A DNA stretch of 64,000 nt from NCBI RefSeq assembly GCF_000420805.1, contig NZ_ATVQ01000001.1, positions 1,116,001-1,180,000 on the forward strand. The letters run 5' to 3'. Source of the stretch: Yaniella halotolerans DSM 15476. Lineage in GTDB: Bacteria > Actinomycetota > Actinomycetes > Actinomycetales > Micrococcaceae. Below the pieces are notes generated by a model. It saw only the letters and a program-made list of their open reading frames with translations. It had not been told where the DNA came from and did not search any database. The position numbers were made by a program, and so were the translations under genes. Each line of letters opens with the position of its first letter. The first letter of the stretch is position 1. Of the stretch, positions 54,432 through 63,895 are shown piece by piece.

Positions 54432-55775
54432 TCAAGAGCCCTCTTGAGCCAGTATGGCAGTCAGATCTGCCACGAAGTGTTCTACCTGTATCGTGCTCAA
54501 TTGGTGGATAGTCACGCGGATGTGTTCCACGGCGTCGTCGGTATGATCGAGGGAAAATTCCGCACCATCACGGACCAGCCAACCACGCCGGCTGAGTGCT
54601 TCGACAATGGGTGAAGCGATGGTGCCGAGATTGATCCACGCATTGACGCCGTCGTCAGAGACGGCCGCAATGCTCTGGGCAGCCAGTGCAGCCACCAACC
54701 GAGCGTTGGCCTGAGCGTATTCAGCTGCCGCATATTCAAGCTTTGCCGGTGTCTCAGGGTTGCTTGTCAGCAGGTAGGTGAGTCGCTGCAGAAGGTGGGA
54801 AACCCACATGGCGCCCGAGCGAATGTGTGTACTCAGACGAGACGCGGTGAGCGTATCGGAGCCGACGATGCCCACGCGCAGATCCGGGCCCAGTGACTTC
54901 GAGACGGAACGGACCAGGGCCCAACGCGGGTGGTCCTGGGGGATGATCGACCGGTAGGGGTGGCCGGAGAGCTGCCAAAAATGATCGTCTTCAATCACGA
55001 GCACATGTGGATAATCGGTCAGTAAGTCACGCAGTGCTTTCGCGCGAGGTTCTGAAATGACGACGCCGGTGGGGTTCTGTGCGCGCGGAGTGACCACGAG
55101 GGCTCGGATGCCCTCATCGAGGGCGGCACGCAGTCCTTGAACGGTGAGTCCCTCGGTATCTACGGGCATGGCAACTGGCCGATATCCAGCGGCCTGGGCT
55201 GTCTGGATGGTAGTCAAGAAGCACGGTTGCTCGAACCCTACGGCGTCGCCGATGGTCAATGAGTCCGCCAGTAACCGTTGCACGGCATCTGCTGATCCTG
55301 CCGTGACGGTGAGTTCGGCATCCCCGACGTCGGTTGTTAGGGCTTTACGGGCCCAGGCGGCTAGATCAGGGTCGATCACGGGTTGACCGTAGAGCACCGG
55401 CTCATCGGCGGCTAATTGCGCCAGCGCCTTCGACGCGGGCGGCAAAAGATCAGGGTCTGGATTGCCTGAGGCAATGTCGACCATACCGGTGATATTCGCG
55501 AAACCTTCTTGGGGGAGCGGCTGAAGGTCAACGATCTTGGTACCGGCACGGCCACGAGTTACCGCAACACCGGCCTGGACAAGGAGCCCATAGGCGGCAA
55601 CCACCGTGTTGCGATTAACCTCCAATTGCTCGGCGAGAGCGCGCACCGGTGGTAACCCCGCACCGGGTGCGAGTTTGCCGGTATCGACCAGATCTCGCAC
55701 CGACTCAGCAATCTCTGCGGCGGTTTGGGCGGTGATCGATGCAATCGGGTCGGACGGAACGGACGGTTGGGGCAC
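54432..55775 (-). CDS. MocR-family regulator (GntR helix-turn-helix + aminotransferase-like domain)
   Basis: This 447-residue protein joins an N-terminal GntR winged helix (LPPVRALAEQLEVNRNTVVA, about 41-60) to a class I aminotransferase-like domain with the PLP lysine in VRSVSKSLGPDLRVG (Lys293). MocR members bind PLP as a signal; several control vitamin B6 genes. It is divergent from the YggS PLP-binding protein gene, with a 74-bp gap. The GTG at 55775 is preferred over TTG at 55778 because GAGGAG is spaced better. Confidence 0.9.
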   Translation of the reverse strand: MPQPSVPSDPIASITAQTAAEIAESVRDLVDTGKLAPGAGLPPVRALAEQLEVNRNTVVAAYGLLVQAGVAVTRGRAGTKIVDLQPLPQEGFANITGMVDIASGNPDPDLLPPASKALAQLAADEPVLYGQPVIDPDLAAWARKALTTDVGDAELTVTAGSADAVQRLLADSLTIGDAVGFEQPCFLTTIQTAQAAGYRPVAMPVDTEGLTVQGLRAALDEGIRALVVTPRAQNPTGVVISEPRAKALRDLLTDYPHVLVIEDDHFWQLSGHPYRSIIPQDHPRWALVRSVSKSLGPDLRVGIVGSDTLTASRLSTHIRSGAMWVSHLLQRLTYLLTSNPETPAKLEYAAAEYAQANARLVAALAAQSIAAVSDDGVNAWINLGTIASPIVEALSRRGWLVRDGAEFSLDHTDDAVEHIRVTIHQLSTIQVEHFVADLTAILAQEGS

Positions 55776-55849
55776 CAAAACTCCTCAACAACCCACCAAG
55801 GACGCGGGTTAAAGGCTGAAATACGTTGTTCCTATGTTACATTTTGGTC

Positions 55850-56590
55850 ATGTCCACGCCTGAGAATGCATCTACTGTCGCCACTACTGAAATCGAGTTC
55901 CGGAAAGCCCTCGACGCGGTCTACGAAAATATTGCCGTTGCCGCCGAACGAGCAGGTCGAGACCCCCGTGATATTCGCCTGTTACCGGTCTCAAAAACCG
56001 TCACCGCGGAACGTATGCGGGCAGCTTTCGCAGCAGGTATGACAGCATTTGGTGAAAACAAGGTCCAAGAAGCCGAACGTAAAGCAGAGGCCATGTCCGA
56101 TCTGGGCGCGCACTGGGCAATCATTGGTCCACTCCAGTCGAATAAGACTCGCAACGTCGCCGAGTTTGCTCATGAGTTTCAGGCGTTAGATCGTATCCGC
56201 ATCGCTCGCCGTCTCGACAACCAGTTGAAGGAATTTGATCGTACTCTCGATGTCTTTGTTCAGGTCAACGCTTCGGGTGAAGAAACGAAATCTGGCATCG
56301 AACCGGGTGAGGTAGAGGAGTTTTTGGAGCAGCTCCAAGAATTTGAGAACCTGCAGGTCAAAGGTTTGATGACCATGGCGCTGCATTCCGACGATGAAGT
56401 GGTCATTCGTGAGAACTTCGCAATGCTGCGAGCTCTTCGTGATGACATTAGCCGGCGTCGTCCGGAGCTGATCGGTGATGGTGAGCTATCCATGGGCATG
56501 TCCAGTGATTACATGATCGCCATTGAAGAGGGCGCCACCGTTGTACGCGTCGGCAGTGCGATTTTTGGAGAACGCGAGTACTCCAACTAG
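55850..56590 (+). CDS. YggS-family PLP-binding homeostasis protein
   Basis: This 246-residue protein has the PLP lysine in LLPVSKTVTAERMRAAF (Lys49) and AHWAIIGPLQSNKTRNVAEF, then ELSMGMSSDYMIAIEEGATVVRVGSAIFGEREY (shown in parts). It controls free PLP levels in other bacteria. The ATG at 55850 has no clear Shine-Dalgarno site; TATGTT (55833-55838) lies so close that a leaderless mRNA is possible. The divergent MocR may regulate it. Confidence 0.93.
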   Translation: MSTPENASTVATTEIEFRKALDAVYENIAVAAERAGRDPRDIRLLPVSKTVTAERMRAAFAAGMTAFGENKVQEAERKAEAMSDLGAHWAIIGPLQSNKTRNVAEFAHEFQALDRIRIARRLDNQLKEFDRTLDVFVQVNASGEETKSGIEPGEVEEFLEQLQEFENLQVKGLMTMALHSDDEVVIRENFAMLRALRDDISRRRPELIGDGELSMGMSSDYMIAIEEGATVVRVGSAIFGEREYSN

Positions 56591-57477
56591 GTTGTCCACA
56601 GTCGTTTCCACAAGTGTGAATTACTTACACGCATGTACCTCTCCAGGTCAGAATCGTTAAAGTACGCTTTCGGATTGCTATAAGAGGTAGCCGTATGTGC
56701 GATGCTCGCGATGTGCTCCAGCGTGTAAACGTCCTGGGCAGATGTTCGTTGTGCGACGTCCTCGGTGTCGCGGCACGATGCGGCGCAGAGGCGTTCCCGG
56801 TTCTTCGTTCCCGCATGAATTAAGGCATCCGGGCTGTGTGATTAAATCGGTGAACAATTTTTATGTCGGATTTCACGGCGTCATGAAGTGTGTTTCTCAT
56901 CCACCGAAACCGGTTTAAAACGATTCACCGAGACGGTTGTGATGGCCATTTCGGGGAAGATCAGCTCGACTTGAAATTTTCGGAACTTTTGCACTCGTAA
57001 ACCAACAGCATCACGACATGCCGGAAAACACGCCAAATGCTACGTGAATGACATGCGTGTAGTTTACCCACAGTGTGTGCATAACCTGTGGATAACTCGT
57101 GGGAAAGATGTGAATAGAGTTAAAACCGCTTTAAATCTAGGTTGTCAAATCACCAAAAATAGGGGTGGAAATTCGGTTATGCACAGGATGTGACTATCAT
57201 CTTCCCTTGTCAGGTTGATGTTTGTGGATACTGTGCATAAGTAATCCACGCTTGGTCCACATTTTGTGCACAGTCCCCACAACTTAATCCACAGGTTATC
57301 CACAATTAAAGAGTTTTCGGCAGTTGATCCACAGGAAATGGCCGGGTATCGTCGCAGGGTACTTGCTCGTAGCGGCCGATATTGGCATTACGAAAATGGT
57401 GCGTGCATCGGTCGCGCTACGGGCTCGAGTTTTGGCATTCTGCTGCCGGGGTAGGGGAGGGCATCTTTTAGATAACA
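56591..57477. other. Gene-free region upstream of dnaB with a dense DnaA-box cluster
   Basis: The 887-bp gap contains no credible gene. From 57064 to 57333 it has a dozen DnaA-box-like 9-mers. Two are perfect, TGTGGATAA (57087) and TTATCCACA (57296). Near matches are TTACCCACA (57064), TGTGCATAA (57076, 57232), TTATGCACA (57177), TGTGGATAC (57223), TAATCCACG (57242), TTGTGCACA (57264), TAATCCACA (57285) and TGATCCACA (57325). An A+T-rich segment (about 57096-57176) lies inside. TTGTCCACA at 56592 is a further copy. The part 56600-57060 shows only an AAACCGGTTT palindrome near 56909. The cluster ends 145 bp before dnaB. Confidence 0.75.
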
Positions 57478-58851
57478 ATGGCAAACTTTAACTCAATGGA
57501 TACAGCCAACGGAGTCTCAGCAAACCCACGTACACCCCCACAAGACCTTGACGCGGAACGGTCTGTTCTGGGTGCGATGATGTTATCCACCGATGCGATC
57601 GCCGAAGTCTCGGAAATTATTCGCCCCGAAGACTTCTATTCCCCTGGTCACGAGCTGGTCTACACGGCAATCACTGACCTTTTTGCTGCAGGTGAGCCGG
57701 CCGATGCCATTACCGTCACCTCGATGTTAGATCGGCGCAAGGAGCTCACCCGAACCGGGGGTGCGGCACACATCCACACCTTGGTTCAGGCAGTACCAAC
57801 TGCCGCGAATGCTTCCTTCTACGCAGAAATCGTTTCTGAGAAGGCCATTTTGCGCCGCATTGTCAACGTCGGCGCCAAAATCTCGCAAATGGGCTACAGC
57901 GCAGACGGCGAAGTCGAAGCCATCGTCAATGAAGCACAAGCAGAGATCTATAAGGTCGGCGATAACCGTTCCGGCGAGGACTACGTTGCTCTCGGCGACA
58001 TTCTGGCCGAAACCATTGACGAAATTGAAGCAGCATCGACGACCGGCGACGGCATGTCCGGGGTGCCGTCGGGTTTTGACGAATTCGACGAGTTGACGCA
58101 GGGCTTACACGGTGGACAAATGGTCGTCATCGCGGCCCGTCCGGCAGTTGGTAAATCCACGCTCGGGCTCGACTTTGCGCGCGCTGCGGCCGTCGGTCAC
58201 AGCATGACCACCGCATTCTTTTCGCTCGAAATGTCCAAAACCGAGATTGCCATGCGTCTACTGTCTGCCGAAGCCACCATTTCGCTGACCGATCTGCGTA
58301 AGGGAACCCTGGATGAAGGGCAGTGGCGCAAAATGGCCCTGACCCTACAGAAACTCAACGAAGCACCGTTTTTTATCGACGACTCTCCGAACATGTCGAT
58401 GATGGAGATTCGCGCCAAGTGTCGCCGACTGAAACAGCAGCACAACCTCAAAATGGTGGTGCTGGACTACCTGCAGCTGATGAGCTCGGGTAAACGGGTG
58501 GAATCACGTCAGCAAGAAGTCTCCGAATTCTCACGTTCGCTCAAACTGCTGGCTAAAGAACTCGAAGTCCCCGTTGTGGCTCTGTCCCAGCTGAACCGTG
58601 GTTCCGAGCAGCGTACCGATAAGCGCCCTCAGGTCTCGGACCTGCGTGAATCCGGTTCGATCGAGCAGGACGCCGACATGGTCATTCTGTTGCACCGTGA
58701 GGACATGTACGATAAGGAATCTCCGCGTGCCGGTGAGGCCGACCTGATTGTGGCCAAGCACCGTAACGGTCCCACGAAAACCATTGAACTGGCTTTCCAA
58801 GGGCACTACTCACGGTTCGCCAACATGGCACCGTCCGATGGTGGCTTCTAG
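57478..58851 (+). CDS. dnaB: Replicative DNA helicase DnaB
   Basis: DnaB unwinds DNA ahead of the replisome. The 457-residue protein has the N-terminal domain (PPQDLDAERSVLGAMMLSTD), the RecA-like Walker A ARPAVGKST (220-228), Walker B (MVVLDYLQLM) and the C-terminal RESGSIEQDADMVILLHRED. No intein is present. ATG at 57478 has GGGGAGGG about 15 nt upstream, a poorly spaced site; ATG at 57496 would be closer to optimal for neither. DnaA boxes lie upstream. Confidence 0.96.
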   Translation: MANFNSMDTANGVSANPRTPPQDLDAERSVLGAMMLSTDAIAEVSEIIRPEDFYSPGHELVYTAITDLFAAGEPADAITVTSMLDRRKELTRTGGAAHIHTLVQAVPTAANASFYAEIVSEKAILRRIVNVGAKISQMGYSADGEVEAIVNEAQAEIYKVGDNRSGEDYVALGDILAETIDEIEAASTTGDGMSGVPSGFDEFDELTQGLHGGQMVVIAARPAVGKSTLGLDFARAAAVGHSMTTAFFSLEMSKTEIAMRLLSAEATISLTDLRKGTLDEGQWRKMALTLQKLNEAPFFIDDSPNMSMMEIRAKCRRLKQQHNLKMVVLDYLQLMSSGKRVESRQQEVSEFSRSLKLLAKELEVPVVALSQLNRGSEQRTDKRPQVSDLRESGSIEQDADMVILLHREDMYDKESPRAGEADLIVAKHRNGPTKTIELAFQGHYSRFANMAPSDGGF

Positions 58852-58854
58852 CGG

Positions 58855-59724
58855 CTAGCTCTTGCGGTTGTACATAAACATGGACACCGGCCCAAAGATC
58901 ACAATGAGCACACCGCAGCACAGTGCTACGAGTCCAAGTGAGCTCAAACTATAGGTTCCGGCCATCATTTCGCGAATCGTTGTGACGACGATCGATACGG
59001 GATTCACCTCAACGGCACGCTGGAGCCACGTAGGCATTGTCGACGGGTCGACAAAAATATTTGAGGCAAACACCAGGGGCATCATCACGAACATCGAAAC
59101 ACCCATGGCCGCCTGTTCAGTGCGAACCGCTAACGAAACGGCCGTCCACACCCAGGACAGGCTGAAACTGAATACCAACAGCAGCGCAAAGGCTGCGAGC
59201 ACACCGGTCAATCCGCCCTCCGGACGAAAGCCCAGAAAGAATCCGACGGTCAAAATGATCGTCCCCGCCAAGAGGTAGCGAATCTGATCCCCCAGCAGGG
59301 CGCCCACCAGCTGTGCGGGCCGCCAGACCGGGAGCGAACGGAATCGGTCAAAGACTCCCTTGGAAAAATCGCGGTTCAACGTCAGCCCCGTGTACATGGT
59401 GATCATGATCAGGGTTTGAACGAAGATACCGGGGATCAAAAATTGGACATAGTTATCCACCGAGCCGCCGATGGCCCCGCCAAAGATGAACGTAAACATC
59501 AAGGTCATCATGACCGGGAAAATGGTGACATCGATAAGCTGCTCAGGCAGGTGCTTGATCTTCAACAAGGCCCGCCACCCATAGGCCACGCAAGCCGTCA
59601 GCGCGGAGGCCGGTGCCGGACGGTCTTGCTGCGGCACCAATACCTTGCGAATCCGTTCGGGTTCGCCGCTGGCAACTGGTGTGGCAGGAGTCGAAGATTG
59701 CGTAGTGGACTGAGAATTCGTCAT
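58855..59724 (-). CDS. ABC-2 type transporter permease (DrrB-like)
   Basis: This 289-residue permease has about six hydrophobic helices ([62 protein letters not shown]; and more) after a polar N-terminus. It pairs with the neighbouring ATPase gene, with which it overlaps by 4 bp. DrrB-type systems export hydrophobic drugs or lipids; the substrate is not known. Confidence 0.9.
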   Translation of the reverse strand: MTNSQSTTQSSTPATPVASGEPERIRKVLVPQQDRPAPASALTACVAYGWRALLKIKHLPEQLIDVTIFPVMMTLMFTFIFGGAIGGSVDNYVQFLIPGIFVQTLIMITMYTGLTLNRDFSKGVFDRFRSLPVWRPAQLVGALLGDQIRYLLAGTIILTVGFFLGFRPEGGLTGVLAAFALLLVFSFSLSWVWTAVSLAVRTEQAAMGVSMFVMMPLVFASNIFVDPSTMPTWLQRAVEVNPVSIVVTTIREMMAGTYSLSSLGLVALCCGVLIVIFGPVSMFMYNRKS

Positions 59725-60701
59725 GGGGCACCTACCTCGGGCGCTGAATCGGAGTGTGGAGTAGACGCTGTACCGGTGAGGGTCAAAAAGACTTCGTCGA
59801 GGCTGGGCTGTCCGTAGGAGAAGGAAGCGACCTCGATCGATGCATGCGCGAGCGACTCGAGCGTGTGGGTCACATCGGCACTGTGTTGAACTTGCACGGT
59901 CAGCGCTGCCGGATCGGCTTCGGGGGTAACGGGCGTGCCCTCTCGACGCAGGAGTTCAACCGCTTGATCGCGTGCGCTCACGTCATGGAGCCGAACGCGC
60001 AGTGCGCCAGAACCGACTTCTGCCTTCAGCTGTCCGGGTGTCCCCTCTGCTACCACCGTGCCGTGGTCGATCACCGCGATACGGTCGGCTAGCTGATCGG
60101 CCTCTTCTAGGTACTGGGTGGTCAATAGGATCGTGGTGCCACCGTCGACCAGCGTGCGAATAATATCCCAGACCTGGTTGCGGCTGCGCGGATCAATACC
60201 GGTGGTCGGTTCATCGAGAAACATGAGCTGCGGGGTGACGATCAGGGATCCGGCAATATCTAACCGACGACGCATCCCACCTGAATACTTTTTGACCGGT
60301 CGATTTGCGGCCTTCGTCAACCCGAATGCCTCCAGAAGATCCATCCCGCGTTTGCGAGCAATCCGATGTTTATAGCCCAGGAGTCGGCCGAGCAGGATCA
60401 TGTTCTCGATGCCGGTCAGATCTTCATCCAGGGACGCGAACTGCCCGGTCAACGCAATCTTTTCGCGAATGGCCTGGGGTTCGGTGTAGACATCATGGCC
60501 GAGGACTTTCGCCTCGCCGGCATCCGGGCGCAACAAGGTGGCCAGCATACGCATGACCGTCGTTTTTCCTGCACCATTGGGGCCAAGCACTCCGTAGATG
60601 CCGCCCTGGGAGATCGAGAGGTCGACGCCATCGACGGCGGCTGTGTCGCCAAATTTTTTGACCAGCCCCTGGGTCTCTACGGCGGGGATGTCGGTTGTCA
60701 T
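59721..60701 (-). CDS. ABC transporter ATP-binding protein (DrrA-like)
   Basis: The 326-residue ATPase has Walker [15 protein letters not shown], the signature [15 protein letters not shown] and Walker [16 protein letters not shown]-terminal extension of about 90 residues follows, as in daunorubicin-resistance DrrA proteins. ATG at 60701 follows AAGGAAG; the longer start is unsupported. It powers the permease encoded downstream. No regulator gene is adjacent. Confidence 0.93.
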   Translation of the reverse strand: MTTDIPAVETQGLVKKFGDTAAVDGVDLSISQGGIYGVLGPNGAGKTTVMRMLATLLRPDAGEAKVLGHDVYTEPQAIREKIALTGQFASLDEDLTGIENMILLGRLLGYKHRIARKRGMDLLEAFGLTKAANRPVKKYSGGMRRRLDIAGSLIVTPQLMFLDEPTTGIDPRSRNQVWDIIRTLVDGGTTILLTTQYLEEADQLADRIAVIDHGTVVAEGTPGQLKAEVGSGALRVRLHDVSARDQAVELLRREGTPVTPEADPAALTVQVQHSADVTHTLESLAHASIEVASFSYGQPSLDEVFLTLTGTASTPHSDSAPEVGAP

Positions 60702-60859
60702 AATTCTTCCTTTCAACCGGTCGCACGCCCTAGCCTAAGATGCTAGGGCAATTGTCGGGCCACAACCACGCGCACGGGCGGCGGATGCTGTTCGTGGGAG
60801 TGACAGGACCGTTGCAGAATTTTACATTGTTCCACGATTTTCCTGGCTACTGGAGCCCG

Positions 60860-60889
60860 TTGACGATGCAGTGTGATTTGGCATACTAG
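60860..60889 (+). promoter_or_regulatory. Promoter for a leaderless transcript
   Basis: TTGACG (60860-60865) and TACTAG (60884-60889) form a -35/-10 pair with an 18-bp spacer. The -10 box ends only 4 nt before the ATG at 60894, so the transcript would begin at or near the start codon. AGGAG (60888-60892) is too close to act as a ribosome-binding site. Confidence 0.6.
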
Positions 60890-60893
60890 GAGC

Positions 60894-62093
60894 ATGGCAG
60901 CCTCAAAATTCTCCCCCAGTCGTCGTTCCGCGGTTTCGCGCTTTCAAGTCATGGATATCGTCGGTGACGTCGAAGCCATGAAGGCTCAGGGCATTGATGT
61001 CATCTCCCTGGGGGCCGGCGAACCCAGCGGCGGTGCGCCAGCTGCCGTCAACCGTGCGGCAGCCACCCTGCACAATTCTGAAACGCCGATCTTCAACTAC
61101 ACCCCATCATTAGGCACCCAGAAGTTGCGCGAAGCCATCGCCGAGCACTACCGCACCTGGTACAACCTCGATGTCAGCTACGAGTCGGTAGCCGTCACCA
61201 CGGGCTCCTCAGGCGCCTTCGTTGCCAGTTTTATTGCTGCCTTCGACGTCGGCGACCGCGTTGGTCTGGCCCGTCCCGGCTACCCCGCCTACCGCAATAT
61301 TCTTCGAGCCCTCGACGTGGACGTCGTGGATCTACCCGCCGGCATCGACACAAACTTCCGCTTTGACGTCGACAAACTAGCCGAGGCCCACGCAAAAGAA
61401 CCACTGGACGGGCTGATCTTGGCCTCACCGAATAATCCGACCGGGACCATGGTCACCCGTCAAGACATGGAACGTATTGCGACCTGGTGCGGTGAAAACG
61501 GAGTCCGCCTGGTCTCCGACGAGATCTACCACGGCATTACCTACGGCCAGGACAAGGGTGTTTCCGCGTGGGAGTATGACCGCAACGCGATCGTCATTTC
61601 CTCATTCTCCAAGTACTGGGGCATGCCCGGCTGGCGTCTGGGCTGGATGCTCATGCCTGAAGATCTCGCACCGGCGGTTTCCGGGCTGGCCGGTTCCATC
61701 TCCCTGTGCCCACCGGCGGCCGGACAGTATGCGGCCATTGAAGCCTTCAGCCACCAAGCCTACGAAGCCTCAGACGCAGAGGTCACCGAATTCGCTCGCA
61801 CACGCCAGCTGGTGCTGGAGAACGCGGAGCGCCTGGGCTGGCGTAATTCCGCGCCCGCCGACGGCGCCTTCTACTATTACGCCCAACCCTCCGAGAAGAT
61901 CCTTCAACGCTACGGCAATACCGTCGACTACGCGGCGGCCGTGCTCGAACACGCACACGTGGCGCTAATTCCCGGCGTGGACTTCGACAAGGTGGACGGC
62001 GATCAGTTCATTCGCGTGTCTTTTGCTGCCGGATACGAGGCCGTGGAACGCGCCATCGAACGCATCGTCGAATTCAACAAGACCATTGACTAA
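60894..62093 (+). CDS. Class I/II pyridoxal-phosphate aminotransferase
   Basis: This 399-residue enzyme has the class I pattern: VISLGAGEPSGG, NYTPSLGTQKLREAIAEHY, LILASPNNPTGTMV and the PLP lysine in VISSFSKYWGMPGWRLGWM (Lys240). Aspartate or aromatic amino acid aminotransferase-like; the actual substrate is unclear. The ATG at 60894 is at the end of a -35/-10 pair, giving a probable leaderless mRNA. A reductase gene follows after 9 bp. Confidence 0.93.
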   Translation: MAASKFSPSRRSAVSRFQVMDIVGDVEAMKAQGIDVISLGAGEPSGGAPAAVNRAAATLHNSETPIFNYTPSLGTQKLREAIAEHYRTWYNLDVSYESVAVTTGSSGAFVASFIAAFDVGDRVGLARPGYPAYRNILRALDVDVVDLPAGIDTNFRFDVDKLAEAHAKEPLDGLILASPNNPTGTMVTRQDMERIATWCGENGVRLVSDEIYHGITYGQDKGVSAWEYDRNAIVISSFSKYWGMPGWRLGWMLMPEDLAPAVSGLAGSISLCPPAAGQYAAIEAFSHQAYEASDAEVTEFARTRQLVLENAERLGWRNSAPADGAFYYYAQPSEKILQRYGNTVDYAAAVLEHAHVALIPGVDFDKVDGDQFIRVSFAAGYEAVERAIERIVEFNKTID

Positions 62094-62102
62094 TCCCACA
62101 GT

Positions 62103-63320
62103 ATGCGAGATTCCATGGAACATATCGTCCTGGTCGGGGCGGGGTTAGCCAGCACCTATGCTGCAGCTCAGTTGCGCTCATCCGGCTACAACGGCCGGAT
62201 CACCATGCTGAGCGAAGAAACAGAACAGCCCTATGACCACGTGCCGCTCTCCAAAGATTTTCTCTACGGCGGGGAGGGCTACCACGAGCTGTATCTGCGC
62301 GACGCTGAGTTCTACCGCCAACATGACATCGACTTGAAACTCGACACACCGGTTACCGGCCTCGATGCAGAAGCCAAGGTGCTGCACTTGGGTACCGGCG
62401 CAACGATGGACTATTCCTCGGCACTACTGGCCACCGGTGCTACACCACGTCGACTCACTGTACCGGGGGCTGACGAACTCACCGGCGTACAGTATCTGCG
62501 TACCCTCAACGATGCTACTGCGCTGCGAAGCCAGCTTTACGATTCCGAGCGGGTCGCCGTCATCGGTGCAGGGTTGCTCGGCTGTGAAGTAGCAGCCAGC
62601 GCCGCGATGCTGGGCAAAGACGTCACACTGATCTGCCGGTCATCGCTACCGCTACGCAGTGCTCTGGGTGAGGAGATGGCCACGGTCTACCGCGATCTGC
62701 ACGTCGAACAGGGTGTCAGCATCCTGACCAACACCGAGGCGACCGCACTACACGGCAACGGCAGGGTAGAACAGGTGGTGTTGGACAATGGCATGACGGT
62801 GGAGGCAGGCACCGTGCTGATTGCGGTGGGAGCGACACCGCGGACTGCGCTCGCAGAACACGCCGGTCTTGAGGTCAACAATGGTATCGTGACGGACGCG
62901 TCGTTGGCGACCAGCGTTCCGGACGTCTTTGCCGCCGGTGATGTGGCGTCCGTGTGGAATCCGACGATCGGGCGACACGAACGTCGAGAACACTTCAACA
63001 CCGCGCGGACCCAGGGCAAGGCGGCCGCACGCAGTATGCTCGGCGAAGCAGTCAGCTACGACGTCATCCCATTCTTCTTCTCCGACCAGTACGACGTGTG
63101 GATGGAATACACCGGCACCGCCGGAGGTGACTGTGAAGTGGTGGTGCACGGCGATGTGCCCTCACATCGATTCGTAGCCTTCTGGTTGCGCGATGGACGA
63201 CTCCAAGCCGCGATGAACATGGGGCTCAAAGGCGTGCCTCGCGCGGCCAGGCCCCTGATCCGATCGAGGGAAACCGTCACGGATCAGATGTTGCGGCGTA
63301 TCGTCGAGCAAGCTCAGTGA
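62103..63320 (+). CDS. FAD-dependent NAD(P)H:ferredoxin reductase-type oxidoreductase
   Basis: This 405-residue flavoprotein has EHIVLVGAGLASTYAAAQLR (first FAD motif), GATPRRLTVPG, the NAD(P)H-binding VAVIGAGLLGCEVAASAAML and the second FAD motif VPDVFAAGDVASVWNP. It resembles the ferredoxin/rubredoxin reductases that serve cytochrome P450 or dioxygenase systems. The ATG at 62103 (or 62115) lies 9 bp after the aminotransferase. No partner ferredoxin is seen nearby. Confidence 0.9.
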   Translation: MRDSMEHIVLVGAGLASTYAAAQLRSSGYNGRITMLSEETEQPYDHVPLSKDFLYGGEGYHELYLRDAEFYRQHDIDLKLDTPVTGLDAEAKVLHLGTGATMDYSSALLATGATPRRLTVPGADELTGVQYLRTLNDATALRSQLYDSERVAVIGAGLLGCEVAASAAMLGKDVTLICRSSLPLRSALGEEMATVYRDLHVEQGVSILTNTEATALHGNGRVEQVVLDNGMTVEAGTVLIAVGATPRTALAEHAGLEVNNGIVTDASLATSVPDVFAAGDVASVWNPTIGRHERREHFNTARTQGKAAARSMLGEAVSYDVIPFFFSDQYDVWMEYTGTAGGDCEVVVHGDVPSHRFVAFWLRDGRLQAAMNMGLKGVPRAARPLIRSRETVTDQMLRRIVEQAQ

Positions 63321-63550
63321 GGGCAACGCTATTGCACCAGGTCGGAGCTGGAAACCGCACCAGATTATTGAACCGAATGTCCCATATAAGCTTCAACCTC
63401 AAAACGTTACTGACCAGTAGAAAATCCGAACATCTGGTGGATAATGCCTGAAAATTCACTGAATTCGCATGACATTGCGTGACATTTGAGGGTTTCGGTA
63501 GGTAACGTCGTAGACGGAAAACTTTCCGCGAACCTGAGAGGTGAAATTCC

Positions 63551-63769
63551 ATGGGAATTGAAGACAAAGCAGACGCCAAGAAAGACCAAGTAACCGGCAA
63601 GGCGAAAGAGGCCGCAGGTAAAGCCACAGGCGATTCCAAGGCTGAAGGTGAAGGCAAAGCTCAGGATCTCCAGGGCAAAATCAAAGACACCACCGAGCAG
63701 GTCAAGGACACCGCTGGTGACGTCAAAGATAAGGCTAAAGGCTTTACTGACGGCTTCGGTAAGAAGTAG
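63551..63769 (+). CDS. CsbD-family stress protein
   Basis: This 72-residue, Lys/Asp/Gly-rich hydrophilic protein (MGIEDKADAKKDQVTGKAKE, AAGKATGDSK, DKAKGFTDGF) fits the CsbD family, which in other bacteria is induced by general stress. AGGTG lies 9-10 nt before the start. A 230-bp gap separates it from the reductase gene; a strong terminator follows. Confidence 0.92.
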   Translation: MGIEDKADAKKDQVTGKAKEAAGKATGDSKAEGEGKAQDLQGKIKDTTEQVKDTAGDVKDKAKGFTDGFGKK

Positions 63770-63793
63770 TACCGAATACGAAGTACTTGAGTA

Positions 63794-63827
63794 GAAACCC
63801 GGGAAGGTGCTCAACCTCCCGGGTTTC
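63794..63827 (+). terminator. Terminator after csbD
   Basis: GAAACCCGGG (63794-63803) pairs with CCCGGGTTTC (63818-63827), with an added GGT/ACC pair inside. A strong stem, with TCTCG after it. Confidence 0.85.
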
Positions 63828-63895
63828 TCGCTGTCCAGATAGGCTGGGAGGCGCATTCAATGCCCATCCCGGCTATTCACAATCAAAGGAGCAGC

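Noticed and set aside
57266-57454. A 62-codon plus-strand frame before dnaB
   Set aside because: It overlaps the DnaA-box cluster, has no ribosome-binding site and no family similarity.
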